DNA of 42,476 nt from Paludibacter sp. (GCA_031292575.1 JARLGX010000007.1:1-42476), one strand, 5' to 3'; shown: positions 34,582 through 42,476, numbered from the stretch's first letter. Notes: generated by a model from the sequence alone, not told the origin. Program-made: numbers and translations.

Positions 34582-35580
34582 ATGAATGCATATATAAAAG
34601 CAATATCCTATTTTTTACCGGAAAAAATTGTGACAAATGCCGATTTGGTAAAAGAATTTCCGGAATGGACTGTAGAGAAAGTGGCTGGCAAAGTGGGAGT
34701 ACACCAACGACACATTGCTTCTGAAGGTGAAACTGCGTCAGATATGGCTACGCAAGCTGCTGAAAAACTCTTTACAGAACATAATATTGACCGTTCTACA
34801 ATTGATTTTGTTCTGTTGTGCACTCAAAGTCCTGATTATTATTTACCCACTTCAGCTTGTTTGATTCAGAATCGGCTCGGGTTATCAACTTCGTGTGGAG
34901 CATTGGATTTTAATCTTGGTTGTTCGGGTTTTGTTTATGGATTATCTGTTGCTAAAGGATTACTTGCAGGAGGAATTGCCAAAAATGTTTTACTGCTGAC
35001 TGCTGAAACATATTCAAAACACATTCATCCAAAAGATAAGGGAAACCGAACCATTTTTGGAGATGCTTCGGCTGCAACATTAGTTTCAACTGATGGTTTT
35101 GCATCGATTGAAAACTTTAGTCTTGGAACCGACGGACGGGGAGCTGAAAATCTGATTGTAAAAAAAGGTGGTTTACGTCAGCAAGATGCTATAAATGATT
35201 TGACTTTTGATGAATCGGGAAATCCAACTTCATCCGATTATTTATATATGAATGGTGGCGAAATTTTTAATTTTACTTCCGAAGCGGTTCCTGTTTTAGT
35301 GGATGAAGTGTTGGCGAAGAATCAGCTCCCGAAAGATAATATTCAATTATTTGTATTTCATCAGGCAAACAAATATATGATGAACTACCTGCGTAAACTA
35401 ATTGAAATTGATCAGGACAAATTCTACTTCTTTCTCGAAAATGTCGGTAATACCGTATCTTCAACAATTCCCATTGCATTATACGAAGCTCAAAAAGAAG
35501 GAAAACTGAAAGGAAATGTACTTATAGCCGGTTTTGGTGTCGGTTACTCTTGGGGAGCAACAGTTCTTAAGTGCAGATGA
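34582..35580 (+). CDS. 3-oxoacyl-ACP synthase III (KAS III, FabH-like)
   Basis: A 332-residue condensing enzyme of the FabH family. The catalytic triad is present: Cys114 (DFNLGCSGFVYGL), His260 (FVFHQANKYMM) and Asn290 (ENVGNTVSSTIP). The start at ATG 34582 is preferred; a TTG six to nine bases earlier is possible. The Cys-His-Asn set means it can condense acetyl-CoA or another primer with malonyl-ACP. It completes a three-gene set with the ACP and the reductase. A hairpin (AAGCGATT/AATCGCTT, 34538-34556) lies just upstream without a T tract. Confidence 0.9.
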   Translation: MNAYIKAISYFLPEKIVTNADLVKEFPEWTVEKVAGKVGVHQRHIASEGETASDMATQAAEKLFTEHNIDRSTIDFVLLCTQSPDYYLPTSACLIQNRLGLSTSCGALDFNLGCSGFVYGLSVAKGLLAGGIAKNVLLLTAETYSKHIHPKDKGNRTIFGDASAATLVSTDGFASIENFSLGTDGRGAENLIVKKGGLRQQDAINDLTFDESGNPTSSDYLYMNGGEIFNFTSEAVPVLVDEVLAKNQLPKDNIQLFVFHQANKYMMNYLRKLIEIDQDKFYFFLENVGNTVSSTIPIALYEAQKEGKLKGNVLIAGFGVGYSWGATVLKCR

Positions 35581-35583
35581 CGG

Positions 35584-35611
35584 TCAACAGTTATCAGTCA
35601 ACAGTTATCAG
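35584..35611. repeat. 14-bp tandem duplication in intergenic DNA
   Basis: TCAACAGTTATCAG occurs twice in direct succession. Fragments of the same phrase also occur at 40860-40885 (TTGTTGACTGATCACTGCTAAC). It is the sort of degenerate intergenic repeat common in this phylum. Confidence 0.6.
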
Positions 35612-35680
35612 TGATTTGCAGTCATTCGTAATTGACCTTTATTACATTCCCAAATTATCCCATTATCCCATCATTTCAGA

Positions 35681-37150
35681 ATGAATATCCGACAAAACTT
35701 TAAACTTAAAAAACGAAACAAGACCGAATGGCTTCTTGGTTTATTGTTGGTTGCTTCTCCCTGGATATTATTATTTTTCACAACAACTATTTTAGCAAAA
35801 CATTCGGTATTGAATTCAACACCTTGCTGGTCTGATGAATTGACTTATTGGCATGAAGTATTATCACTCAGTCAAAAAGGGCTTAATTTTGGGTATTATA
35901 CAATGAACGAGGCTTTGCCTAAATATCTTTCGTTCGGGACACATGGTTTTGGCACTGTATCGGTTTATGCTTTATTTGCCAAAGTTTTCGGATGGAAAAT
36001 ATATTCTATTGTCATTGCAAATGCATTTTTTATGTCGTTGGCTTTTTTGACTTTAAATACAGTTACTAAAATCCCGGCAAAAAGACTGCTTTACATTCTG
36101 ATTTTCGGTTTGACTTATTTGCCGTTAGTTCTCTTTTCATCCACATCTATGACTGAATTATTGAACTTTTCGATTAAAATAATCTATTTCGGATTGCTTT
36201 ATGTTTACTTTAAACGTGGAGGAAGCGTGTTGCTGGTGTTTCTTCTGGTGTTTTGCATGGCCATTTCATTTGTACGGATTATTAATATTGTTCTTTTCTT
36301 GCCATTGCTTTTCAAAAGGGAAAATGAGTTTAAATTTGATTTAAGATTTTTTGTCCAGTTTTTAATATGGTTTCTGTTTAGTGGGTTGCTTTTCTTTGTG
36401 AACAACCTTTTTGTCTCGCCTTATCCCGATTCTTTTCTCGTAGATTTATTCGCCAGCAAGGGTTTTGGAGATTTTATGAGTAATTTTGCAACCCATTTTG
36501 TACAAAATACATGGAACCTGATTAATCCATTTTCTGAAAATATTATTCAGGTGTTCGAACGCTATTTTATTATTTTTATTTGTGTAGTTAGTTTGTTGAA
36601 ATCAAAGTTGATTCAAACAGGATTTAAAAGGGTTGAAATCGATTATTTTATCGTATTTTTGATTCTGTTTTTATTTTTAGTCATAAATGTTGCGGCTTAC
36701 GATGTATTTGATTGGCGCGACTATCGGGTAATGGCTCCAGTGTTGTTTGGTTGCATTTTATTTCTGATATTGAATGGGAAAGCTTTTATAACATATAATG
36801 TGTTGATAATTAATTTACTTGGATTAATACTGATGCTGATTTCACCTCAGGTGTTGGAATCATTTAGTAAAGACAGATATTTGATACCTGCTGAAAATAA
36901 ATTGCTGAATAAGATTGAATATACTCAAAACCCAAAGTCTGGATTTGAAAATACAATTGCAGTACAACAATTTAATACCAAAACAGTATTGAATATTCCC
37001 GCAGGAATCGGAATCAGTTATTCTGATACGATTTCTGATAAGTTAAGATCACGTTATATTTTTACCGATAAAAAAATAAGGTTAAAGACTTATAATCTAA
37101 TTAGCTCAGATAGAATAGGTTTTTTGTATATGAGAAATTCTGTAGAATAA
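35681..37150 (+). CDS. Multi-pass membrane protein, GT-C glycosyltransferase-like
   Basis: A 489-residue membrane protein with about ten to twelve hydrophobic helices. The first periplasmic loop carries CWSDELTYWHEV (near 48-60), with an acidic D-E pair as in GT-C glycosyltransferases that take sugars from polyprenyl phosphate. The C-terminal ~85 residues are soluble. It is a candidate acceptor-side enzyme for the lipid-linked sugar made by the GtrB-like protein; that is inference from the motif and position. I do not recognise a closer family. Confidence 0.65.
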   Translation: MNIRQNFKLKKRNKTEWLLGLLLVASPWILLFFTTTILAKHSVLNSTPCWSDELTYWHEVLSLSQKGLNFGYYTMNEALPKYLSFGTHGFGTVSVYALFAKVFGWKIYSIVIANAFFMSLAFLTLNTVTKIPAKRLLYILIFGLTYLPLVLFSSTSMTELLNFSIKIIYFGLLYVYFKRGGSVLLVFLLVFCMAISFVRIINIVLFLPLLFKRENEFKFDLRFFVQFLIWFLFSGLLFFVNNLFVSPYPDSFLVDLFASKGFGDFMSNFATHFVQNTWNLINPFSENIIQVFERYFIIFICVVSLLKSKLIQTGFKRVEIDYFIVFLILFLFLVINVAAYDVFDWRDYRVMAPVLFGCILFLILNGKAFITYNVLIINLLGLILMLISPQVLESFSKDRYLIPAENKLLNKIEYTQNPKSGFENTIAVQQFNTKTVLNIPAGIGISYSDTISDKLRSRYIFTDKKIRLKTYNLISSDRIGFLYMRNSVE

Positions 37151-37187
37151 TCAAATCGTGTTATTCTATTCTAAATTTAGTTTTGTA

Positions 37188-38267
37188 ATGAAAAGTATAA
37201 AACATGGGATTAAAATTGATTATTCTTTGTCATTGCAGGATACGATGTTAATAAAAGGTGTTGCAATATGTTTTATGCTTTGGCATCATCTGTTTTATGA
37301 ACATTCTGAGTATGGAAAAATAGTCCAGTATTCTGCTTTTTTTGGAAAAGTTTGCGTTGCAATGTTTCTATTCGTGAGTGCTTACGGTTTAACACTTCAA
37401 TTTTCAAAAATAACTTTATTCAGGCTGGGAACATCTCGGCGTAAAGATATCCTTAAATTTATAGCAAAGCGGTTGATAAAGTTATATGTAAATTATTGGG
37501 TTGTATTTCTGATATTTGTACCGTTAGGTGTTTTTTTCTATCATAAAAGTCTGCAAATCTCTTATGGTGATCAGGTCAATCAAATCAATCATTTGATTTT
37601 GGATTTTTTTGGGATGCAAGGCTCTGATTCTTATAACTCTACATGGTGGTTTTATCAGTTAATCATTGTGTTATATATAGTATTCCCATTATTATATATA
37701 GCCTTAAAAAAATGGAATATTGTAGTTCTTGTTTTGCTTTTTGTAATTTTGGGCTCTCATTACTATAAAATCCCAATTATTCATGACTGGCTTTTCCCTT
37801 TTGCTTTGGGTATTAGTTGCGCATTAAACAAAGAAAGTATAACTTCTTTTATAAATAGTATCCACAAAATGGTATTGATTGGTTGTATTTCAATTCTATT
37901 TCTTTTTATTGTTTACATTAGGTTAAATAATTGGCGTACTGGTGGGAGTGGAGTGGATGGAATTTTTACTTTAGTCTGGATTATGATACTGGTTTTAATG
38001 GTGCGCAATGTGAAGATAATTACTCCGCTATTCAGATATCTTGGAAAGCACTCGATGAATATTTTTATGGTTCACACTTTTATTTTTTATTATTTCTATC
38101 AGGATTTTATATATTCATTCCGGTATCCTTTTTTGATATTTATTGTTCTGATTTCCTGTTCCTTGTGCGTCTCAATTCTAATAGAGTATTTTAAGAAGAT
38201 GGTTGGGATATACAGATTGGAAAATAAATTCATAGATTTATATTTAACAACTAAAATTTCTAATTAA
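37188..38267 (+). CDS. Acyltransferase-3 family membrane protein (OafA-like)
   Basis: A 359-residue protein with about ten helices and the acyltransferase-3 opening (MLIKGVAICFMLWHHLFYEH, His33/His34 near the first helix). Such proteins add acetyl or other acyl groups to surface sugars. A GTG ten codons upstream (37158) is an alternative start; the ATG at 37188 is preferred. It is followed by the aminotransferase gene at 38296 with 28 bases between. Confidence 0.87.
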   Translation: MKSIKHGIKIDYSLSLQDTMLIKGVAICFMLWHHLFYEHSEYGKIVQYSAFFGKVCVAMFLFVSAYGLTLQFSKITLFRLGTSRRKDILKFIAKRLIKLYVNYWVVFLIFVPLGVFFYHKSLQISYGDQVNQINHLILDFFGMQGSDSYNSTWWFYQLIIVLYIVFPLLYIALKKWNIVVLVLLFVILGSHYYKIPIIHDWLFPFALGISCALNKESITSFINSIHKMVLIGCISILFLFIVYIRLNNWRTGGSGVDGIFTLVWIMILVLMVRNVKIITPLFRYLGKHSMNIFMVHTFIFYYFYQDFIYSFRYPFLIFIVLISCSLCVSILIEYFKKMVGIYRLENKFIDLYLTTKISN

Positions 38268-38295
38268 ATTAACAACTATAAACTACCAACAAAAA

Positions 38296-39540
38296 ATGAT
38301 TCCTTTTAATAAACCATATCTCACCGGTAAAGAAGCTCATTACATGTATGAAGCTGTATTTACCGGAAAACTGTCGGGTAATGGGATGTTTACCCAACGA
38401 TGTCAGGCTTACTTTGAAAACCGATATGGATTTAAAAAATGTCTGTTGACAACGTCCTGCACCGATGCACTTGAAATGGCGGCTATATTGTGTAATATTC
38501 AACCTGGAGATGAAGTTATTATACCAAGTTATACATTTGTGTCTACAGCACTTGCCTTTGTCCGTCAGGGAGCAAAGATTGTTTTTGCAGATAGTCAGGC
38601 GGAACATCCGAATATCGATGCAGATAAGATAGAAGCATTAATTACGCCCAGAACGAAAGCGATTGTTCCGGTTCATTATGCAGGTATGGCTTGCGATATG
38701 GATAAAATAATGGCTCTTGCTGATAAATACAATTTGCTGGTGGTAGAAGATGCTGCACAGGCGGTGGATTCTTTCTATGACCCCCTGCCCCCTAAAGGGG
38801 GCTTAGAGAGTGCGCGCGAATCTCTAGAGATTATAGCAACTTCCGAAAATAACACGAAACCTTCAATTTCCAATTCTTGTTCCCCTTTAGGGGTTAGGGG
38901 TCGATCTCTGGGAAGCATTGGTCATCTTGCTGCTTTTTCATTTCACGAAACAAAGAACATTATTTCAGGTGAAGGTGGTATGTTGGCTATTAACGATGAG
39001 CGTTTTATTCACAGAGCTGAAATAATCTGGGAAAAAGGAACAAACCGTGCTGAGTTTTTTCGTGGAGAAGTGAATAAATACGGTTGGGTGGATATAGGTT
39101 CGTCTTTTCTTCCATCCGAAGTGATTGCAGCTTTCCTTTGGGCACAAATTGAACATCTTGATGAGATTCAGAATAAACGAAAGGAACATTGGAACCGTTA
39201 TTATGAAGCTCTAAAACCGTTGGCTGACAAAGGATATTTCAAATTACCACTGATACCGGAATATGCAACGAATAATGCACACATGTTTTATCTGGTTTTA
39301 CCTTCACTCGAAGAAAGAACAAGGTTGATAAATACGTTAAAACAAAACGATATACTAGCTGTATTTCATTACCTGAGCTTACACAGCAGTCCGTATTATA
39401 CCAAAAAACACGATGGGCGCGTGTTGGCTAATTGCGATATGTTTGCTGATTGTTTGGTTCGGTTGCCGTTGTTTTATGAACTAAGAAATGAAGATCTGGA
39501 AAAAATAATTGAAACGATAAAATCAGTTTATAACAAATGA
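38296..39540 (+). CDS. DegT/DnrJ/EryC1 aminotransferase (WecE/RffA-type) with an in-frame repeat insertion
   Basis: A PLP enzyme that aminates a 4-keto-6-deoxysugar nucleotide, of the WecE/RffA kind (dTDP-4-amino-4,6-dideoxygalactose). It begins MIPFNKPYLTGKE, has SCTDALEMAAILC and IIPSYTFVSTALAF, EDAAQAVDSFY, and the PLP lysine Lys220 in FHETKNI. At 414 residues it is ~38 longer than the ~376-residue family norm. The excess is residues 162-200 (39 residues), which sit between FY and RGRSLGSIGH where relatives read directly Y-KGRALG. These residues are encoded by a palindromic repeat element (38779-38902). The frame is open throughout and catalytic residues are kept, so it could still work. 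Confidence 0.9.
   Translation: MIPFNKPYLTGKEAHYMYEAVFTGKLSGNGMFTQRCQAYFENRYGFKKCLLTTSCTDALEMAAILCNIQPGDEVIIPSYTFVSTALAFVRQGAKIVFADSQAEHPNIDADKIEALITPRTKAIVPVHYAGMACDMDKIMALADKYNLLVVEDAAQAVDSFYDPLPPKGGLESARESLEIIATSENNTKPSISNSCSPLGVRGRSLGSIGHLAAFSFHETKNIISGEGGMLAINDERFIHRAEIIWEKGTNRAEFFRGEVNKYGWVDIGSSFLPSEVIAAFLWAQIEHLDEIQNKRKEHWNRYYEALKPLADKGYFKLPLIPEYATNNAHMFYLVLPSLEERTRLINTLKQNDILAVFHYLSLHSSPYYTKKHDGRVLANCDMFADCLVRLPLFYELRNEDLEKIIETIKSVYNK
38779..38902. mobile_element. MITE-like palindromic repeat element inside the aminotransferase gene
   Basis: The ends are inverted repeats: GACCCCCTGCCCCCTAAAGG (from 38779) and, at 38881-38902, TCCCCTTTAGGGGTTAGGGG plus TC, whose reverse complement is GACCCCTAACCCCTAAAGGGGA. 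Each end also contains its own small palindrome (CCCCTAAAGGGG). The interior, about 80 bases, has no transposase and its reading frame gives low-complexity residues. It adds 39 codons in frame with no stop. Spacer sequence at 385-415 carries a similar end. It is of the dispersed non-autonomous repeat kind of Bacteroidota. A target duplication is not obvious. Confidence 0.75.
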
Positions 39541-39590
39541 CTTTATACTTTTTAATTTATAGTAATTAAGAATTTGTAAATTAAATTTCA

Positions 39591-39662
39591 GCCACAAAGT
39601 CTCAAAGAAACACAAAGAAGAAAAAACAAAAGATAGTTTATTCAACTTAGTGTCTTAGTGGC
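39591..39662. repeat. Imperfect inverted repeat in intergenic DNA
   Basis: GCCACAAAGTCTCAAAG (39591-39607) faces GCCACTAAGACACTAAG read on the other strand (39646-39662), with 13 of 17 bases matching. The loop is A-rich. It resembles the common Bacteroidota intergenic repeat GCCACAAAGACACAAAG. It could act as a hairpin between the aminotransferase and the next gene, but there is no T tract on the plus strand that fits a terminator exactly. Confidence 0.55.
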
Positions 39663-39689
39663 ATTTTTTAAACTTTTCTGCACCCGTCT

Positions 39690-40847
39690 ATGAAACAAAA
39701 CAAACTTATACTCCCCATTCTTTTAATTCTTTTATTTGTGGCATATTACGCTATTTTAAAAGCAATACCAGCCGATTATAACGATATGCACGACCATGCG
39801 GCATTCGCACGACAAATGTGTACGGGCGAGATTCCATACACAGGTAATTTTCTGGTTTATTTGTTGGTAAATGTGTTTTCTTTTTTTACTGCTAATGTTG
39901 CTGCCACCGAAATCAGCCTTTGTGTTTTACTGGCTTTTGCTGCAGTATACCGATACTATCTTACTTTGAAGAAACTCAACGAAGTTGTTGAAGCAGATAA
40001 AAGTAGTCGCTGGCTTTATCCGCTTTTAGCTTTAAGCATGTTGTTCGTGTTCGTCATTCCTGTTCCGGGATATTTCACCGACGATTCCTACATGTATATA
40101 GGCAATTATGTTCCCAATGTATGGCATAATTCTACGATACTTTTTTTGTTTCCGTTTGCTTTGCTACTTTTTGATTTGTCCTATAAACAATTACAGACTT
40201 ATGATTCAAAACGCAACTGGTGGATATTTGGGCTGATTTTGTTGAACCTGTTTATTAAGCCAAGTTACTTTCTTGTATTTATATGCGTATATCCGTTGAT
40301 GATGTTGTATAAATATAAATTCAAAAAAGAATTCTGGTTAAGCATCATTCCACTTGCCTTGGGTTTTTTAGTTTTAATAATTCAGTATGTTGTTATTTAT
40401 AAAATCGCAGGACCTGCCAGTAAAGATGCCTCAACAGTGGTGTTTAAGCCTTTTTACAAAAACCCTGAACTAAATGTGGATATGATTAACATCCCGATAG
40501 CCATGGTTTTCTCGTTGTTGTTTCCACTCCTTTATGTGATTTTGAATATTCGTAAACTGCTGAAAAGCCAACTGTTTTGGTATACATTACTTACATTTTT
40601 GTTTTCAGTTCTTATTTTCTTCTTTATTTCCGAAACAGGCCGAAGGGCTTCACACGGTAATTATTACTGGCAAATAGTTATTACCACCTGGTTCTGTTTC
40701 TTTGTTGCCTTATTGTCTTTACTAAAAGACTTTAAGCTGCAAGGTAAAACGTTCAAAAACATTTCTTTATTTTCCTTATTTTCCATCCATGTAATCGTGG
40801 GAATAATCTATTTTGTACGAATACTTCTGACAGGGAATTATTATTAA
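39690..40847 (+). CDS. Multi-pass membrane protein, possible GT-C glycosyltransferase
   Basis: A 385-residue membrane protein with about ten helices. The first loop after helix one has DYNDMHDHAAFARQM (near 30-44), with paired acidic residues as in GT-C enzymes. No family name can be given. It lies between the aminotransferase and a methyltransferase. It may be the polymerase or a glycosyltransferase of the locus; this is inference. Confidence 0.6.
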   Translation: MKQNKLILPILLILLFVAYYAILKAIPADYNDMHDHAAFARQMCTGEIPYTGNFLVYLLVNVFSFFTANVAATEISLCVLLAFAAVYRYYLTLKKLNEVVEADKSSRWLYPLLALSMLFVFVIPVPGYFTDDSYMYIGNYVPNVWHNSTILFLFPFALLLFDLSYKQLQTYDSKRNWWIFGLILLNLFIKPSYFLVFICVYPLMMLYKYKFKKEFWLSIIPLALGFLVLIIQYVVIYKIAGPASKDASTVVFKPFYKNPELNVDMINIPIAMVFSLLFPLLYVILNIRKLLKSQLFWYTLLTFLFSVLIFFFISETGRRASHGNYYWQIVITTWFCFFVALLSLLKDFKLQGKTFKNISLFSLFSIHVIVGIIYFVRILLTGNYY

Positions 40848-40892
40848 TGATAAAGGATAATTGTTGACTGATCACTGCTAACTGAAAAAACT

Positions 40893-41570
40893 ATGGGATA
40901 TAATTGGGATTACCTGGATAAGAATGCTTACAATAATAAAGTAGGACGATACAAGTTTAAACGGGAATATGATTTTATTTTTGAAAACGGGAAAAACCAT
41001 TTCGGGAAAGTACTTGATGTAGCAGGAGGAGCCGGACGATTTGCAATACCATTAAGCAAATACACCAAACAAATAACGGTGTTGGATGCAAATGAAACAG
41101 CATTACAGTTGTTAAACCAGCGAAAACCTGAAATAGAAACGATTTTAGGCGATTTTATGAAAATGGATTTTCAACATAAGTTTTCATTCATTCTATGTAT
41201 TGAAGCATTGGGTTATTTCCAAAATTGGGAAGAGTTTTTTCTAAAGATTAATCAACTTATGCAGGAAGATGCAAGATTTGTTTTTTCTTATCAAAACCCT
41301 CAAAGCTGGCGGTTCTTCTTACGTAAATTGAAACATTGGAAGGCCGGATTTTACGAATATAAAGAGATGAATTTAGAGCAGTTGAAAGTACTGTTGAATC
41401 AATGTAATTTGGAAATTGTAAAAATGGATGGCATGAATTGGATGCCTTTTTCGCTCGCCTCAAACTCTATATTAGTGCCGGTATTCGAAAAGATTGAACG
41501 GATATTGCTACTCAATAAATTCTACAATCAAAGTCCCTGGATATTATTTTCTTTAAAAAGAAGAAACTAA
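40893..41570 (+). CDS. Class I SAM-dependent methyltransferase
   Basis: A 225-residue methyltransferase. SAM-binding motif I is VLDVAGGAGRFA (40-51), followed by an acidic end of strand 2 (VLDANETALQLL) and motif with GDFMKMDF. C-terminal residues include ILFSLKRRN. Target is unknown; in this place a sugar or lipid-linked saccharide is likely (inference). A short stretch of degenerate repeat lies just before its start. Confidence 0.87.
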   Translation: MGYNWDYLDKNAYNNKVGRYKFKREYDFIFENGKNHFGKVLDVAGGAGRFAIPLSKYTKQITVLDANETALQLLNQRKPEIETILGDFMKMDFQHKFSFILCIEALGYFQNWEEFFLKINQLMQEDARFVFSYQNPQSWRFFLRKLKHWKAGFYEYKEMNLEQLKVLLNQCNLEIVKMDGMNWMPFSLASNSILVPVFEKIERILLLNKFYNQSPWILFSLKRRN

Positions 41571-41657
41571 TATCATTTTCAGGTAGATTTTTTACCTTTC
41601 TATACCAATTTACTTTCGATTAGCTTTTCTTGAAATCAACCATTCAAAAGTTTTAAT

Positions 41658-41665
41658 TACTTTTG
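41658..41665 (+). promoter_or_regulatory. Possible -7 promoter motif for the GxxExxY gene
   Basis: TACTTTTG followed by TGTAT fits TAnnTTTG and lies 34 bases before the start codon. The nearest TTG is too far upstream (25 bases) for a good -33 match. Confidence 0.4.
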
Positions 41666-41698
41666 TGTATATAAAACGTGAATAATTAACTATGAATT

Positions 41699-42079
41699 AT
41701 GACAGATATACTTTATAAGGATGAAAGTTATAAGATTATTGGTGCAGCAATGGAAGTTCATACAACTTTAGGTTATGGATTTGTAGAACCGGTTTATCAA
41801 GAGGCATTGGAAATAGAATTATGTGAAAGAGAAATTCCCTTTTTACCTCAGTCACCTATCGATATTTATTATAAGAGAAAAAAATTAAAGAAGAGTTTCA
41901 TTGCAGATTTTTTTTGCTATGATGATATAATTGTTGAAATTAAAGCTGTAGCAAAATTATTACCTGAACATGAAGCTCAGATTATTAATTATCTGAAAGC
42001 TACAAATGTACAACTCGGACTTTTGATTAACTTTGGCGAGAAAAGTTTATCGTATAAAAGATATCTTAACATCGACTAA
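41699..42079 (+). CDS. GxxExxY family protein
   Basis: A 126-residue protein of the GxxExxY family: the naming motif is G27-F-V-E30-P-V-Y33 in LGYGFVEPVYQEAL. The second half has FIADFFCYDDIIVEIKAV and EHEAQIINYLKAT, which gives a nuclease-like D...ExK pattern (ADFF then IVEIKAV); PD-(D/E)xK relationship is suggested by this pattern, not shown. Function is unknown to me. It has its own promoter motif and is followed directly by clustered hairpin repeats. Confidence 0.88.
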   Translation: MTDILYKDESYKIIGAAMEVHTTLGYGFVEPVYQEALEIELCEREIPFLPQSPIDIYYKRKKLKKSFIADFFCYDDIIVEIKAVAKLLPEHEAQIINYLKATNVQLGLLINFGEKSLSYKRYLNID

Positions 42080-42099
42080 ACTAATAAACTAATAAAGAT

Positions 42100-42476
42100 A
42101 ACGGACTACGAAAGTCACTGATTACATGAATAAGAAAAACATAAATCGAATAAACTAATAAACATAACAAACTACGAATTACACATATTACACGAATAAG
42201 AAAAAAAATAATTAGTAGTTTAAGATAACAAACTATAAATAACACAGATTACACGAATTAGAAAAAATAATTCGTGCCATTAGCGAAATTCGTAATTAAA
42301 CATGTATTTGAATAGAATAGCCTACGAATTACACGGATTACACGAATAAGAAAAAATAATTCGTGTCATTGGTGAAAATTAGTAGTTTAAAAAAATAATT
42401 TGTAGTTTAAGATAACAAACTATAAATTACACAGATTACACGAATAAGAAAAAATAATTCGTGTCATTGGTGAAAA
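42100..42476. repeat. Cluster of about five hairpin-forming direct repeats, running past the window end
   Basis: The 397 bases after the GxxExxY gene hold no gene. A unit of about 60-70 bases recurs: approximately 42100-42144 (degenerate), 42170-42221, 42231-42297, 42322-42388 and 42418-42476. Shared words are ATTACACGAATAAGAAAAA and AATTCGTGTCATTGGTGAAA. Each full unit is an imperfect palindrome: in the fourth copy TACGAATTACACGGATTACA (from 42323) mirrors ATTCGTGTCATTGGTG plus AAAATTAGTAG (42359-42385), with an A-rich loop. The last copy is cut by the window end. Confidence 0.85.

Noticed and set aside
37158-37187. GTG start for the acyltransferase-3 gene
   Set aside because: ATG at 37188 gives a normal N-terminus; the extra ten residues lack family support.
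42100-42476. CRISPR array
   Set aside because: Units are directly repeated but are themselves palindromic with variable gaps; no short constant repeat alternating with unique spacers and no cas genes.

Overview
This window is chromosomal DNA of a low-GC, Gram-negative member of the phylum Bacteroidota, most likely order Bacteroidales. The support is a Bacteroides-type TonB energising cluster (exbB-exbD-exbD-tonB), a full aerotolerance (bat) operon, the rpmB-rpmG-DUF4295-ftsY-rimO cluster, and repeated use of the Bacteroidota promoter -7 motif TAnnTTTG. Genus cannot be fixed from this sequence alone.

Layout. Positions 1-704 hold the 3' end of a 23S rRNA gene, a spacer with a GC-rich palindromic repeat, a 5S rRNA gene and a strong terminator. 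An AT-rich 0.9 kb stretch without genes follows. Positions 1610-7168 are one operon: exbB, two exbD, tonB, a PstS-like lipoprotein and a TPR lipid/outer-membrane-type exported protein. Positions 7310-12185 hold a sigma-54 activator, lptE, a conserved hypothetical, secG, a DUF3109 protein and cinA. Positions 12341-17090 hold rpmB, rpmG, a 50-residue DUF4295 gene, ftsY, rimO, and two overlapping HU-family genes; the second encodes an HU domain tethered through a membrane helix to a LysM-like domain. Positions 17349-25895 are the bat operon (MoxR ATPase, DUF58, a BatD-like protein, BatA, BatB, BatC, BatD, BatE), followed by a PAP2 phosphatase. HisF and the tRNA methylthiotransferase MtaB lie on the minus strand.

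From 29083 to the end is an accessory surface-polysaccharide or glycan locus: an ABC-2 export permease without its ATPase, a broken four-helix-bundle (S23-type) gene, a small 4-TM EamA-like protein, an ATP-grasp ligase, a GtrB-like glycosyltransferase, a NeuD-like acyltransferase, an ACP/ketoreductase/KAS III set, two GT-C-like membrane proteins, an acyltransferase-3 protein, a sugar aminotransferase of the WecE/RffA type, a methyltransferase and a GxxExxY protein. The ACP, reductase and KAS III next to a NeuD-type acyltransferase and an amino-sugar aminotransferase suggest that a short hydroxyacyl group is made locally and put on an amino sugar.

The most unusual items are: a roughly 120 bp palindromic repeat element inserted in frame inside the aminotransferase gene (related to a repeat beside the rRNA genes); the HU-membrane-LysM fusion; the ABC permease lacking its ATPase beside an interrupted S23 gene; and a cluster of hairpin-forming repeats at the end of the window.
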